Of a stretch of DNA of 64,000 bases, positions 21,140 to 33,658 are shown in pieces. Positions within the stretch are counted from its first letter, which is position 1, and every line of letters begins with the position of its first letter. The notes beneath the pieces were generated by a model that saw only the letters and a list, made by a program, of their open reading frames with translations, did not search any database and was not told the DNA's origin. Origin of the DNA: Macrophomina tecta. Lineage: Eukaryota > Ascomycota > Dothideomycetes > Botryosphaeriales > Botryosphaeriaceae. The DNA lies in the NCBI GenBank assembly GCA_024180945.1, contig JAKSGN010000038.1, positions 2,728,001 through 2,792,000 of the forward strand. Reading direction: 5' to 3'. The position numbers were made by a program, and so were the translations under genes.

Positions 21140-22047
21140 ATGGCTTCCGCGCTCACCATCTCCTCTACTCTCCCGCTCCCGAACAGCTCGAATCAGATAC
21201 CCCGACTCGGTTTCGGCGTCTACAAATCCACCGCCGAAACGTGCGTGCGGTCCTGCCTCACAGCTCTTAAGGCCGGTTATCGCCACATCGACAGCGCCCA
21301 ATTTTACGCCAATGAAGCCCAGGTCGGCCAAGCCGTTAAGGAATCTGGCATCCCGCGCGAGGAGATATACATCACCACCAAGGTGCTCACCGCGTCGGCC
21401 GATGTGCCTTCCACTTACGAGCGCATCCTCGAGAGCGTCAAGAAGATTGACGACCGACCCGATGGTTATGTCGATCTCTTCCTGATCCACAATGCGTCAA
21501 TTTCGGAAGAGGGCAATAAAATTATGTGGCTGGCTCTGGAGAAGGCGAAGGCGAACGGCAAGGTGAAGGAGATTGGCGTGAGCAATGCGGGCAAGAAGCA
21601 CATTGAGGCTCTCAAGGAGTACGCCACAGTGTGGCCGCCGGCCGTCAACCAGATCGAGGTAGGAGCAGCCCATTTATAAGCATTGAGGATTATACTGACT
21701 GAAAATGGCGATAGTTGCACCCGTGGAGCCAGCAACGCGAGGCCGTCAAGTACTGCCAGTCCCAAGGTATCGTCGTGCAGGCCTATTGCCCGCTCGTCCG
21801 CAACCTGAAGGCCGATGATAAGACGCTGCTGTCCGTCGCGGAGAAATACAATAAATCGTACGCGCAGATCCTGATCCGGTATTGTTTGCAGAAGGATTGG
21901 GTGCCACTGCCCAAGAGCGACACTCCCAGCAGGATAGAGGCGAATGCGGATGTCTTCGATTTTGAGATAGACGCGAAGGATATGGATACATTGGATAACC
22001 TGGATCAAGGGCCCTGGGGGGCGATTGTTCAGGCTGTTGATAATTAA
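21140..22047 (+). CDS. Aldo-keto reductase, 2 exons
   Basis: This is a NAD(P)H-dependent carbonyl reductase of the AKR superfamily, probably cytosolic, with unknown substrate. Exons 21140-21658 and 21715-22047 give 283 residues after removal of a 56-nt intron (GTAGGA donor, ATAG acceptor, CTGAC branch). The catalytic tetrad is visible: Asp and Tyr in GYRHIDSAQFYANE, Lys in ITTKV, His in LFLIHNA. The cofactor-binding end contains PLPKSDTPSRIEAN. The start at MASALTISS was preferred to in-frame upstream Mets because the AKR fold begins right after it. It is divergent from Mri1, 273 bp between starts. Confidence 0.92.
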
Positions 22048-23597
22048 GCGAGTGAGCGAGTCTTGATGAGTACCCACGTCAAGCGGAATAACTGAGGCAT
22101 CGAGCCTTCGCCTGGGACAACAATCATGGCGGGAAGTCAAAGCTGTTAATCGGGCAAGAAGATTGCCGACACCTCCCGCGCCGTCCAGACAGCTCCTTTA
22201 ACACCCCGTAGATCAAACCAAAACAATTAGAACCTCCAAATGCTAAGCCTTCCCTAGTTATCTCGCCATTCCAAAATCTAACCATTCGATCCGGAGGGCT
22301 CCGAACTCCCTCCCCACCCGTTCTGGCCAGACACAGGCCGCCAAGTCCGCCTCAGATATTGCATATTTTGGCATTGGTATGAGGCGTTATACTGACCGCA
22401 GGTCTAAAAATATGCTAGGCGTCCGACGTTAACTGGTTGTTGTGACGCCTTAGTATCAAGCCACTAATGGCTTTGATGTCGTCGCAACTTCCTCAAAGCT
22501 ATTATACTTACCAAAATGCTCGAGAGGACCAGATACGCCTCTGCACCTGTTCTTTGCTGAAGTCGGTTACCTTAACGGAGTAAGAGAATTATGAAGGGGA
22601 TGAAGAATACCCGCACGCAGATTTCTCATGCTTCTCTATTACTCTCAATACGACAGGATTCATAAGTCATTCATTTGGATGACGACAAGCAGCAAATCAT
22701 GCATATCACAACAACTAAAAAAGTAGAGCCAAGCCCGCCACCAACTTCTGCAGGGAATCCATTCACCGGAACTGCTACACCGAGATTGACATCATGATGG
22801 GAAAATGCTACAACCTAAGGAGTGAGTTCAACGACCGCGAGTCGAGAATCTATCTGAAGAAGGGGATGTGCCGGTTGTCCATGGATGGTTCGCGCAGTGG
22901 CCAGAGCATGTGGGTCAGGCAGCAGGAGATTAACGATCTATGGAAGACGGGAGTGGGCACATCCAATGATCGCGTGAGCAGTGTGCTATGTTCGCAGCGA
23001 TGCGGTCGAGTTGCCGCTTCCCTTTCTCTTTCTACCTCCCTCCGTCTTTTTTTTTTTTTTTTTCTCCCGCTTTCTTTATGCACTTGTCCTCCATTTTAAT
23101 TGGTGGATTTTTGTGCTTACATGATTGCGGCTCGGGCGGCTCCACACGTGGCAAATAGGTCAAGCTCATCAAGACTTTTGGGTGGACGTGGCATAGCATA
23201 TACTAAACCCTCCCTGCAGGTCTCGGAATAGACAGGGGGCGGGGAGTGTGACCCGTCATCCGACCTGTTTGGGGGGGGGGGGTATGAACCAGTCATATCC
23301 TCACTGCTGTTTCTTCAGGGTAACTAAAACAAGTAATGAAAAGGAGAATCCTCATGAACATAGACAGGCACCGCACACAAGCATGCAGGGGCCGCGTTTC
23401 TGCCGCAGCTCGTCATCTTTCATCGGTCAGCCGCGACATGACACAGTATCAGTAAGAAGCCGCCGAAATCTCGTTATTCTTTCATCGTTGGCCGGTGGAG
23501 TGTTGCGTAGGGATATCAGGGTATCAATTAAAGTCGCGTTCGGCGTATGTATGGGTCATCCCAACAAACAAAAGAAAAGAATGGTCTCGAACGGCGA
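22048..23597. other. Intergenic spacer
   Basis: This spacer lies between the 3' ends of the aldo-keto reductase and the rhodopsin-fold gene. It has a 17-T run at 23047-23063 and a 12-G run at 23271-23282. ORFs are short and unlike genes. I see nothing else. Confidence 0.5.
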
Positions 23598-25090
23598 TCA
23601 ATCCGGGCCCCTCACGCAGGTCGTCGTAACTCGGGCGTTGGCGCCGCTCGGGTTGCCGATGGCGTCGTGCCTGATCACGCTGCTGACGTCGCTCTTGGAA
23701 TCACTGATAGAATCAACGCCAGATTCAGTCACAGTCGCCTTATTCTTCTTGTCATCATCCAGCGTACTGGTGTGTACGCTGAGCTGGACGTTCTGCCAGA
23801 TCTCCAGCGGCACGATCTGCTCCTGGCTGTCGTTGCGCTCAAGCTCGTCCTCGGGGCGCGGCGCTTTGCGGGATATGGTGGCAGTGTTACTGTGGTGGAA
23901 TTGCTGGTACGTGGTGCGCGAACGTCCGCGCGTGGAACCGGCGAAGGAGCCGATGTTGAAGGTTCGTTGGAGGAGAGTCCAGGTGAAGGGGATATTGGCG
24001 GTAAGGATCGCGGTCGACGATTCGCGGACGTACCAGAATACCCATGCGGAGCCAAAAGGCTCAGTAAAACTGTAAAACTTGTTTAAGATAGCTGAGAGGA
24101 TCTGAATCATGTTAGAATTGCCTCTTTAGATGCTGCAGGGGCCACTCTTAGGGCGTACACTGAAAATGCCCAGTCCGAAAACACCACATAGGATGAGTTT
24201 TCTCTTGATTGGCAGTCTGGCCTGAAGGAATATGGGCATCGGAATTGCCATTATGAAGATATCGGACGATATGTTCAGTACCGCATTGGTGATCAAATGG
24301 TTGGTTGCCGCCGAGCATTGAACTTGAAGACGATTAGTGTGGCAGCCACGACTGAGAGATTGGATTTCTTACCGTTATTTGTCGGGACAGCCCAGTACTC
24401 ACTGAAGGGACGGCACCACACTCCAAGGTACAGGATTTCCATCAACACAAACCCGATCACGACGTATGCAGCGACTATTTTGACAGCGATATTTTGCTTT
24501 GTGCTCGTGCTGTAAAGTCGGGTCAGCGCCCAATTGATCTAGTGCATCGCCACAGTATCTTGTCCTCAAAATATCAAAGACTCCACGCCTACGTACTTCT
24601 CGTGGAGAATTTAGGGACTTGAATACTTACGTTAAGCGGGCATACATAATCAGTAGGCAACCTTTGACCAGCCATATCGTCGCCAACTGCATTTGCTCTG
24701 ACACGACCACCATTTTGCTGCCATAAGACCGTCGTTTCACAACCTGTGGTGTGAATGTAATGTCTCCTTCGGCGGGGTTGATGAGATTACTACTGCTGAC
24801 GGCGACGATATTGATCACCGCAATCAGGGCAGTGTAGGAGCACTTGTTGAAGACTAAGCATTGGATTGCGACCAGGACTAACCGGAAACTTTACCATGGT
24901 GACAATGACCAAGGCATCATCGGCTTGTAAACGGAGAACGGATCCCTGCAAAATGATGCGGGAGACGCTGGTTTACCGTTTAGCCTACGGGGTAGCACGT
25001 GGGGCGGAGAGGCACATACAGTCGACATGCGACGATGAAGACGCACAACGCGTACCATGTCCAGGACTCAATCTGAAGGCTGGACATCAT
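23598..25090 (-). CDS. Fungal rhodopsin-fold (PTH11/SAT4-type) integral membrane protein, 6 exons
   Basis: This belongs to the expanded fungal family of seven-helix membrane proteins (Pfam Rhodopsin_fung-like); function unknown, plasma membrane likely. Reconstructed exons (high to low) are 25090-24989, 24945-24895, 24842-24631, 24509-24373, 24322-24159 and 24101-23598. All phases agree, giving 389 residues. Landmarks in order: ESWTWYALCVFIVACRL, LRLQADDALVIV, YGSKMVVVSEQ, TIWLVKGCLLIMYARLT, GVWCRPFSEYWAVP, VQCSAATNHLITNAVLNISS, then LNKFYSFTEPFGSAW and WYVRESSTAILTANIP. The last 110 residues are a charged cytosolic tail. The first two introns (43 and 52 nt) are the least certain part; the exon 1 donor was picked to keep phase with the LQADD motif. 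Confidence 0.8.
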
Positions 25091-26364
25091 GGCTGTTGGA
25101 GAATCCAGCAAAGGAACGAAAGAGAAGGCCTGACTGGGCGTGTGGGCTCATGAGACGGTGGAACTTGGCCGGAATTGATATGAATGAAAGGCGAGGCAAA
25201 AGAGAAAGTAGGAGGGAATGTCTCAACCCAGATCCGACCTCATATTTGACATGCTAGTTCAGGCGCAGAATTTCGGCGACAAGAAAAGCTAGTTCAGCCG
25301 GGACTCTCAGACGGCCAAGGCAGCGGGAGCATATCCTGGGGGTTTCATAGCCCGTTCACGAGGTCTAGCAGGGTGTGTGAAGGATAGTCGGCAATGGAGT
25401 TGGGCCGATAGGCTCGAAAGCATATGACAATTGCCCGTAGGAGCGCCGCGGGAACGCTTCTGAGACTTAGCGGCCTTCTGGGGCCATGGCGACATGCGGC
25501 CATCTGCCGCGCGCCGTTCGAGATCGTCCCGCCCAGGAAGATGGCGGCAGGTGGCTAGAGCCGCGGAACGTGGTGTTCATATTGGACGCGCGGCAGACGG
25601 GCTCGGCCAGCAGTCGACGACGTCTTGATGGGCGCAACTGATGCGTCCGGGTGGTGGATCAAGATGAAGCACACAGACGGGGAAAACGCTCGTTTAACCC
25701 CGTTTCCCTATCAGCCCACCCCCGGCGGAGGCTCGTCGCGCCATGTGGGCCCACGCGTGGGCAGGGCGAAGCGCAGCCCACGCTCTCTCGTCAAGGAACG
25801 CCGGGCAATCGCGGCATCTTCTTGCGCCCGCGCCGGATATTAGATCACCCCAGAGGCGCGGCAGAGAGCGACGCTTGCGGGCTGGCGCGAGCGGTTGTGG
25901 CAGCGTGGAGGCTGTCAACTACGTGCTTTTTGCCGGGGCCAGGGCAGAGCTGCAGGCCCAGCGGACGGGCTCTGGCCTCCAGGCCCTCTGCACCCGAGAC
26001 AGCCGCGGGAGATGGGCGCAGGGAGGTGGCTGCAGCATTGAGAAGGTCGGCGATCATGGCGAAGACATGTGTTGCTGAGGAAGAGTCGGCAGCAGGCCTG
26101 CTTCGGGGCATTGCTGGCCGCTGCTGCCCGGCATTCACCGCCCGCGGCTGCTTGGCGCTGCGCCGGCGGCCGTGGGAGGGCGCGCTGCAATCGCTGCTGC
26201 TTATCCCGACGTCGTTTACACGGCACGCCGCCCCCAAGCAAGCTCCTCCAGCGGCGCGCCCTAGCAATTTCGCCCTCGCTATTCTCGCTCCCTCAGCAAT
26301 TGCCGACCTGCGCAAGCCCTCCACCACCGCCGCTTCCCTTGTCGCCCGCGCGTCAATAGCCACC
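25091..26364. other. Divergent intergenic spacer
   Basis: This 1.27-kb region holds the promoters of the rhodopsin-fold gene (left) and SHR3 (right). The right half is very GC-rich, giving overlapping spurious ORFs on both strands. No gene seen. Confidence 0.5.
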
Positions 26365-27049
26365 ATGAGCGCCAGATCTAATTCCTTCGCCACTTTCCTC
26401 ATTGTTGGCCGTGAGTCCTGCGCCCGATCACGGCCTTCTGCCCGTTCTCGCTGACCTGTCCCCTCCAGCGACCTGTTTCTTCCTCGGAATTATCTTCTCT
26501 TCCTTCCCGTACGACTACAATGTCCTGTGGCACCTTCCTCAGCCGCCCGACACTCGGGAAATGTATTTCGAGCTGCTCGAGAACCACTTGAAATTCCTGC
26601 ACGCCTCTCCGCCGCTTATCAGCCGCATCCTCCACATCGTCATTGGCACCGGTCTGCTTGGCTTCATCACCAAGCTCTATAAGCCGTCTGAGGCCAACAT
26701 GCTCTTCGATGGTGCCAGTCTGGTTCTGTACATGTGCGGTGTGGTCGTCTACATCACCAACATCGTCAAGGGTTTGCGCATTGTTACCTCCGGTAACTAT
26801 GGTCAGGGCGAGATCGTCGAGTCCGACGCCGATGCCGCCGCCGCAGCTGATGTTGAGTACATTGGTCGCGAAGACAGTCTGCGCGTCCTCGCCGCGAGCA
26901 ACACGATTCTCGCCCTTGTCCTTGTCGGTGTTTTGGTCCTCCAAGCCGGTCAGTGGTATGCGCAACGGAAGGAAGATGCCGAGATCGCCGAGATGGACAG
27001 AGTGGCTGAAGAGAAGCGCAAGGGCAAGGAGGGCAAGAAAAAGCAATAG
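26365..27049 (+). CDS. SHR3: Shr3 family ER chaperone for amino acid permeases, 2 exons
   Basis: Shr3 sits in the ER membrane and helps amino acid permeases fold and enter COPII vesicles. Exons 26365-26410 and 26469-27049, joined by a 58-nt GTGAGT intron, give 208 residues, the family length. Four membrane helices are visible: about 7-28 (FATFLIVGPTCFFLGIIF), 62-80, 92-114 (ASLVLYMCGVVVYITNIV) and 150-172. After the first helix comes the family signature SSFPYDYNVLW. The tail is charged and ends in KGKKKQ-type lysines, consistent with ER retention. The intron lies within the first helix and is restored in frame. Confidence 0.92.
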
Positions 27050-28680
27050 AAAAGTCAGGGCTCTCCCTTTCTGCATGGTCCTTTCAGCAAATTTTGCGCT
27101 CTCTGGCGCCCATGATTCATGCTTTTTCCCGGATGTGATGACATAAGTTGGTGTTACGCCGCTGACAATTCGTATCCATATTCATCCTGCAGCACACTGA
27201 ATGGAACAGTGTGCGACTGGTCGGCCAATTGCGAGACCGCACGCTCGAGACATGGCTCAGATGCTTACTGGAGCGTCGCCTCCAAACTCTGCCGTAGTTA
27301 TCTGCTCTTTTTCGTCGTCCTCAAATATGGAGTACCATACTTTCTCATGAGCATCCCCATTTGAATATCCCTTTCCTGGCTCAGCCCATTGTTGGATCCA
27401 CTCTAAGTGAGCGCCATGTCCCAAGGCGGAACAAAGGCGATATCAAAGTTCTGGAATCTCTTTGCTCTATGAGCTGAACTAATTACATGATTGGAGTCAC
27501 TTGAAATATGTAGACCACTTCTAAAAGCTGCTTGAACTCACGCATTTTTGGGTTTGTAGCAGCGAGCTGACACTCCACGGGGAGAGAAGAGGGGTGTGGA
27601 AGATGCTTGTCACTCCTGGTGCATGGAATGATTGGACCCTTGAGCTCCGTACGAACGGACAAAGCTTACACACTGAGAACTGAAGCAGTCATCCGGACGT
27701 GAATGTCTAAGGGTATTGATGGCATCTGCAGCCGGGTGGCTGCTTCAGCTACCCATGTGCACATTTGGTCTCGCTATCCACTGATCCGGCAGATTTAACA
27801 AGCTCGTCATTCTTCTGTCAGCTATGGCGGCAACCATTGAACAAAGGGGTGGCTTTCTGAGAAACCATTTGTTGTAATGGCACCCTGCTTCAGGTTGTGG
27901 CCTTCTCTTCTTTGGTTGTCTTCACCACTGCCTTGCTGATTGAGAAGGTAAACCTCCAAGTAAAAGCTGGATGCCGGGCAGTGACAATGCAGTGCGTAAG
28001 GTGAGGCATTGGTTGGAGTGAGAGCTTCCCAGGCTGGCGTGTGATGCCCTATCTCCTCGTGATCTGCGAACAGCTTTTCACAGGGCGAAATTCGGCAGTG
28101 CCTGCCTATCCAGGTGATGTTTGATGTGCGCCCATGTCACGCGTCAAAGCACTTGGAAGGTGCGACAGGGCTCGCGACGTCCGAATCCGTATGCCGGACG
28201 CTAGAGTCGATGTTTATGTCGTCTCCGGCATGCGCTCGTCCGTCTCTTCTCTCGCCATCGCCATCCACTCAAGAGACAACCGGTCGCGCAGCTTCATCCT
28301 GTACGCCACTAAGGTAAAGCGGTATGTACGCTCCGTCCCGTCTCGTCACAAACATACGGCCATTTACGCAGGTTCTGCAGAGGCAATATGCCGCGCTCCG
28401 TCATTCCACACGGTAACCGCCCGCGGGTACCTGCAGGCTATGAGGCGGCCCACACTGTGCATTACTTCAGATCTGGTAGCTCTGCGCGTGCAACTTGCTT
28501 TATTCGCTGGCTCTTCACTGATATGCCCGTCTCCTCTTAGCTCCGCATCACTCGCGCCCTCTACCTGCAGACAGTAGGCTGAGAGGCGCTTCTCCCGCGC
28601 GGAATCCACCATCTCACCGTAACCCGCCTCCTGCCACAACCGTCCACTCTGAGGACCTACCAGTGGAACCTTCAGCCGAT
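27050..28680. other. Intergenic spacer
   Basis: This 1.6-kb region downstream of SHR3 and upstream of the RRM-CCCH gene has only short ORFs without coding bias. I see no RNA gene or repeat. Confidence 0.5.
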
Positions 28681-30557
28681 ATGGATCAGGTTGATGAGCT
28701 CACACGTCTCAAGGCAGAGCTGGCGGCACTCAAGCTCAGGATCAGTCAGAAGAACGCGGGACCTCAGCAGACAGGTACTGCCAATTATATCCCGTCATGA
28801 GTCTTGTACGCTCACCAAACACTACTAGATACCACGGTGCCCGTAATGAGCGTGCCAGTTGCACCTTCTACCACTGCTGGGCTTCCTGCGCAAGGTCTTC
28901 ATGGATCGAAGCACGCCGCCTTCCCGGCGCCTTCCTCGACCACTCAGCCTCAGGTTGGCCAAACCACAGTCGCGCGTGGGCTTGGAGCTTCCACGTACAA
29001 CAGCAGCACCATCACTTCTTCTGCGCAGAACACTGCCTCACCTCGCTCTAGTTCCAACAATGTCACTGCCCGTGACACTATCAGCGGAGGCCCAGCTACC
29101 AGCCGCCTGGTTGCGCCTATAGCTATGCCAAAGAGGAACAAAACGTCCCTTCTTGGTCAAGACTACATGCCACCTTCCAACGAGAAAGTCGCTCGGCGCG
29201 CAGCTGTCAAGATGGTCCCGGTGAGCCCGCCCACCTCAATTCTCAGAGCTGCAGAACAGACAGCACTCCCTAACAAAACAGTGGTGAAGGCCAAAGAGGA
29301 GGCCATCCAGCAAGCCGAAGCCGAGGCAACCATGTGTAAAGAGAAAGCTATCAAGCAGCCGGAAGAACAAAAGCGACATGAGGAATATCCGAAGAAGGCC
29401 GAGGAGCAAAAGGTCAAAGAAACTTTCAACAAGCCCCAGGAGTTGAAGCGCGCGGGGATCATGGCAGAGCAATCCAAAAAAAATGCGCATCCCTCTGAGG
29501 TGCAGAATCTGAAGGCTGCCGTTGAAAGCGACAAATTTCAATACGCTCCCGACGATATGGCGGTTACTAACGAACAGAATGATCAGTCTGGCAAGATTGT
29601 CACTGTCAAAGAATCTTCTTCAGAGACGCATACAGTGACCGCCAAGCACAACGAGTTTGTTATCAAGCCCGGCCGCCGGGTCTGTATCAGCAATCTTCCC
29701 TCTGGTGCTGAGGCTAAGGACATCGAGGAGATCATTGAGAAGAAAGCGAACATTGGAAATTCCATGTTAGAACAACATGACCCCTTTCCAGCGCGAAGCA
29801 TCCTAGCTGACCGGTTCGCTTTATAGTGAGGCTATCACCCTATTCCGCCGCAACAACGGCCGGCCCGGCTATGCCTTCGTGGATGTCACTGACCCCAAGC
29901 ATGCTCTACACATTGTTAAGTGGATGGACAACGAGCACCTCTTCGGCTGGCCAATCAACCTGCGTATGGCCTGCGACATGAACAAGGGTAAGCTTTCCCG
30001 GCGTCCAGCATAGCTCTTCGCAACAAACAGGCTGCACATGGAGATGTAGCATAAGCTCTAGAGGTGTGGAGACTCTCACGATGCAATTATTTGTTTCTTG
30101 AACGTTTCGTGTCCGTTAATGCTGTGTTACAGTGACTATCGATGAGCTGATGAACCATAGCTCGGCTACTCTTGTGCTCGACAATGGAGTTTTAGGCACG
30201 GAACAGTAAGTGTGAATGCATGATATACGGATAAGACCGGGCAGTAATGCTGATGTTCGTAGGGCTGGATACAACAGCATCACCTGCCGTTTCTGGCTCC
30301 AGGGCCATTGCCGCAAGGGTGTGGACTGCAAATTCACCCATGAATCTTCTAGCGGCAGCAATCTGCTCCCGAGTCGCAAGGTTGCTCGTCGCCACTACTC
30401 TGTGCATCATCACGGTCTGGCAAGCGGTAAGCGGAACTACAACTTCTCGAACATCCCTCTTCCAGCTGAATATGAGGATGGAGAGGGCGGAGCGTCGATC
30501 TTCGGTACTAGCGTATACCGTCCTACAGCTCTTAGGATCCTCACTGATGATATTTGA
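28681..30557 (+). CDS. RNA-binding protein with RRM and CCCH zinc finger, 5 exons
   Basis: Exons are 28681-28774, 28829-29765, 29827-29987, 30133-30205 and 30263-30557; phases agree and give 519 residues. An N-terminal short coiled coil (LTRLKAELAALKLRI) is followed by a Ser/Thr-rich region and a Lys/Glu/Gln-rich helical stretch (about 165-245). The RRM, about 314-400, has VCISNLP as RNP2-like and RPGYAFVDV as RNP1-like strands, and is split by the 61-nt intron 29766-29826. One CCCH finger of spacing C-x7-C-x5-C-x3-H lies near 430-448 (CRFWLQGHC, then CKFTH). An mRNA-binding or mRNA-turnover role is likely; the exact orthologue is not recognised. The 145-nt intron 29988-30132 is longer than its neighbours. 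Confidence 0.85.
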
Positions 30558-31167
30558 GCCACTTCATCCTTGATCATCATATGCGCACAGCATCTGGCTT
30601 TGATAGGAGGGAGAACACGGGATATTCTGGGTTACGTAGCCGACGGAGTAGCTTTGACACAAAGTAATCAAGCCCATCTTCATACCTGGGTATCTTCTTC
30701 CGGCTGTGTCGATTTCGCTGCACTACTGGGTAGCTTGGGGGTGGAGAGGTTATTTGACCGATCGGAGATGCTGGCGAGGGCACAACCCCACCTTTGACTG
30801 TGCCGCCACTCCTGCCAAAGCTGCATTGCTACACTACTGCTTTTCGTTGCCTGTACATGCACCTGCCGATCCGCCAACTTCTGGCGTGTACACGGGGAGG
30901 GATATTTCCATCCCACTCACGCTGATCTGCGCAGGGTCTATAACGTCGCACGGAGCCAACAAGTGGTCGCGCCGCGTTCCTGAAAGCGGAGGCGAACCTT
31001 CCATCGGCACCCGCCGCCTCCCTGTCACGACGTCTATCTTACTGCTGCCGGCATCCCACTGTCGTCGCTCTTCACAAATGGCCACGTCCTCACATCCTCT
31101 TCGTCCCCAGATTGATTGCGGCTGAGGAGGGCCGCGGCGGTTGCTTCCTTACTTTCCAGTTCTCAGA
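30558..31167. other. Intergenic spacer before the MoCo sulfurase gene
   Basis: This 610-bp region should hold the 3' end of the RRM-CCCH gene and the promoter of the next gene. No gene seen. Confidence 0.5.
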
Positions 31168-33658
31168 ATGGACTCCACCAGCTACAACCATAGGGTCGAC
31201 GCGATCCGCGAAAGGGAATTCCCCATGCTCAAGGGTATGGGTCCGCAACGGTGCCGCGCTTCATTTCTTCTGCTAACATACGATTATAGGCTCCGCCTAC
31301 CTTGACCATGCGGGAACAACGCTGTACCCCAAATCCCTGATCGACCGCTTCTCCGCTGATATGATCTCGAACCTGTACGGGAACCCCCATTCGGCATCCA
31401 GCTCGTCTCAGCTGTCCGCACGGCGCGTAGATGACGCACGCCTCCGCCTCTTGCACATGTTTCGCGCAGAACCCGAGGAGTTCGACGTCGTGTTCGTGGC
31501 GAACGCAACGGCAGGGGTCAAGTTGGTGCTTGAGGCGTTTCGCGACCGTCCTAATGGCTTCGCGTACAGTTACCACCGCGAATGCCATACAAGCCTTGTT
31601 GGGGCGCGCGAAGTGGCTAGCCGCCACCGGTGCTTTTCTTCAGACAACGAGGTGGAGCAGTGGCTGGAACACCAGTCCAGTTGGGAGACGGCGCAACAAG
31701 ACCATGTGGAGCTTTTTGCATATCCTGCGCAGTCAAACATGAATGGACGCCGCTTGCCGCTCAATTGGTGCGGCAGAGCTCGTACCTTCAGAGAAAGCGC
31801 TCGCCAGACCACCTTCACCCTTCTGGATGCGGCAGCATTTGTCTCGACTTCACCCCTGGATTTTAGCAATGCGGACCTTGCTCCCGACTTTGCGGTTCTG
31901 AGTCTCTACAAGATTTTTGGCTTCCCCGACCTTGGGGCTTTGATCATCCGCAAGAGCACTGCTCCAATCTTCGCACAGAGACGGTACTTTGGCGGAGGGA
32001 CGGTAGACATGGTTGTTTGCTTGAAGGAGCAATGGCACGCCAAAAAGATTGAATCACTGCACGACCAGCTCGAAGATGGAACACTGCCGATACACAGCAT
32101 CGTGGCTTTGCATTCGGCAATGGACGTGTACAACACACTGTTCATAAGCCTTGAGCAGGTTTCACGGCATTCCATGTTCCTTGCTAGGAGACTATTCAAC
32201 GGACTATCTTCTATGCGTCACGGAAACGGCCTGCCGGTGTGCCGGATGTATGCTGACGCGTCGAATACATACGATGATCCCAAGAAGCAGGGTCCAATCG
32301 TGGCCTTCAATATCCAGAATAGCCAGGGTGCTTGGGCTAGCAATTTCGAAGTCGAGCGGTTAGCGTCCATCAAGAATATCCAGCTAAGAACAGGGGGGCT
32401 GTGCAACCCAGGGGGCATAGCCGCGGCGTTAGAGCTGTCGCCATGGGAGATGAAAGAGAACTTCTCCGCCGGACAGCGCTGCGGCAATGAGAACGATGTT
32501 ATGGGCGGCAAACCGACTGGCATGATACGCGTGAGCTTTGGAGCGCCAAGCACCATGGCGGACGTGGATCGCTTTCTGGCTTTCATGGAAGAATTTTTTG
32601 TGGAAGAAACAGACGGAGAATCGCTATCGGCCGCGTCGGAGCCGACAGCAAATTCACAAGATAGCCGGTTCTTCGTGGAGAGCTTGACCATCTATCCCAT
32701 CAAGAGTTGCGCAGGGTGGAAAGTTCCTATGGGCAAGGCTTGGGAAGTGCGCAGAGAAGGGCTTGCTTGGGACCGCGAGTGGTGTTTGGTTCACAGAGGC
32801 AGCGGAGCTGCGTTGAGTCAAAAGAGATACCCGCGCATGGCGTTGATTCGACCGAGTATTGATCTGGAGCAAGGGTTCCTCCGTGTGTCACTGGGCGGCA
32901 ACTGTGCGTCATCAGCGGCGGCCTCAGAGATCTGCATCCCTCTATCGGCAGATCCTTCGTATTTTGCCGGGTCCAACGGGGCGATCTCAACACGTGTGTG
33001 CGGAGACGTTGTAGCCGCTCAGAGGTACTCGCCGAGTAGCATTTCCGACTTCTTCAGTCAAGCATTGGGGGTTGACTGCCAACTGGCACGATTCCCAGCC
33101 GCCGGTGGCACAGGCGCTTCGACGAGGCATGCGAAGGCGCACCTTGGACAACAACAAGTGACGGCGGCTGGGCAGATGCCGGGCGCGTTCCCAGACGCAG
33201 CGGTCGAGAAGGCGCGCCCAATCCTGCTGTCGAACGAGAGCCCAATCCTGGTAATCTCGCGGTCAAGCGTCAACCGGCTCAACGAACAGATCAAGGCGAG
33301 CGGCGGCAAGGCAGCGGAGGCAGAGGTATTCCGAGCCAACATCACGGTGGCCGAGAGGCTCCAGAGCCGGCCTGGCAACGAGCAGCCGTACGCAGAGGAC
33401 TCATGGGAGCAAATTGTGGTGGGACAGCAGAGGTTCCAGCTGCTCGGGCGGTGCCGGCGATGCCAGATGATTTGCATCGACCAGCAGACGGGCAGCAAGA
33501 ACGAGGAGCCGTTCGTGACGCTGGCAAAGACGCGGCGCAGAGAGGGCAAGGTGTTCTTCGGGCAGCACGCGTGTCATGTGCCGTGGGCGGCAGATGGGTC
33601 GCGGTTGGCGCAGCACCCAACAATCAGCGTGGGCGACGCCGTGGTTCCTTGCGGTTGA
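31168..33658 (+). CDS. hxB: Molybdenum cofactor sulfurase (hxB/MOCOS type), 2 exons
   Basis: This cytosolic enzyme adds the terminal sulfur to the molybdenum cofactor, activating xanthine dehydrogenase (and aldehyde oxidase where present). Exon 31168-31234 and exon 31290-33658 are joined by a 55-nt intron with a CTAAC branch; 811 residues, normal length. The N-terminal part is a NifS-like PLP domain: YLDHAGTTLYP near the start, NPHSASSSSQ, and the PLP lysine near residue 230 in LSLYKIFGFPDLG. The persulfide-forming Cys is near 394 in TGGLCNPGG. The C-terminal half starts with a MOSC_N barrel (LTIYPIKSCAGWKVP, about 485) followed by a MOSC domain ending with CRRCQMICIDQQTG. No break seen. Confidence 0.94.

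Noticed and set aside
27738..27756. 19-nt near-match to 60748-60766 (GGCTGCTTCAGCTAYCCAT)
   Set aside because: One mismatch in 19 between two sites is about what a 64-kb window yields by chance.
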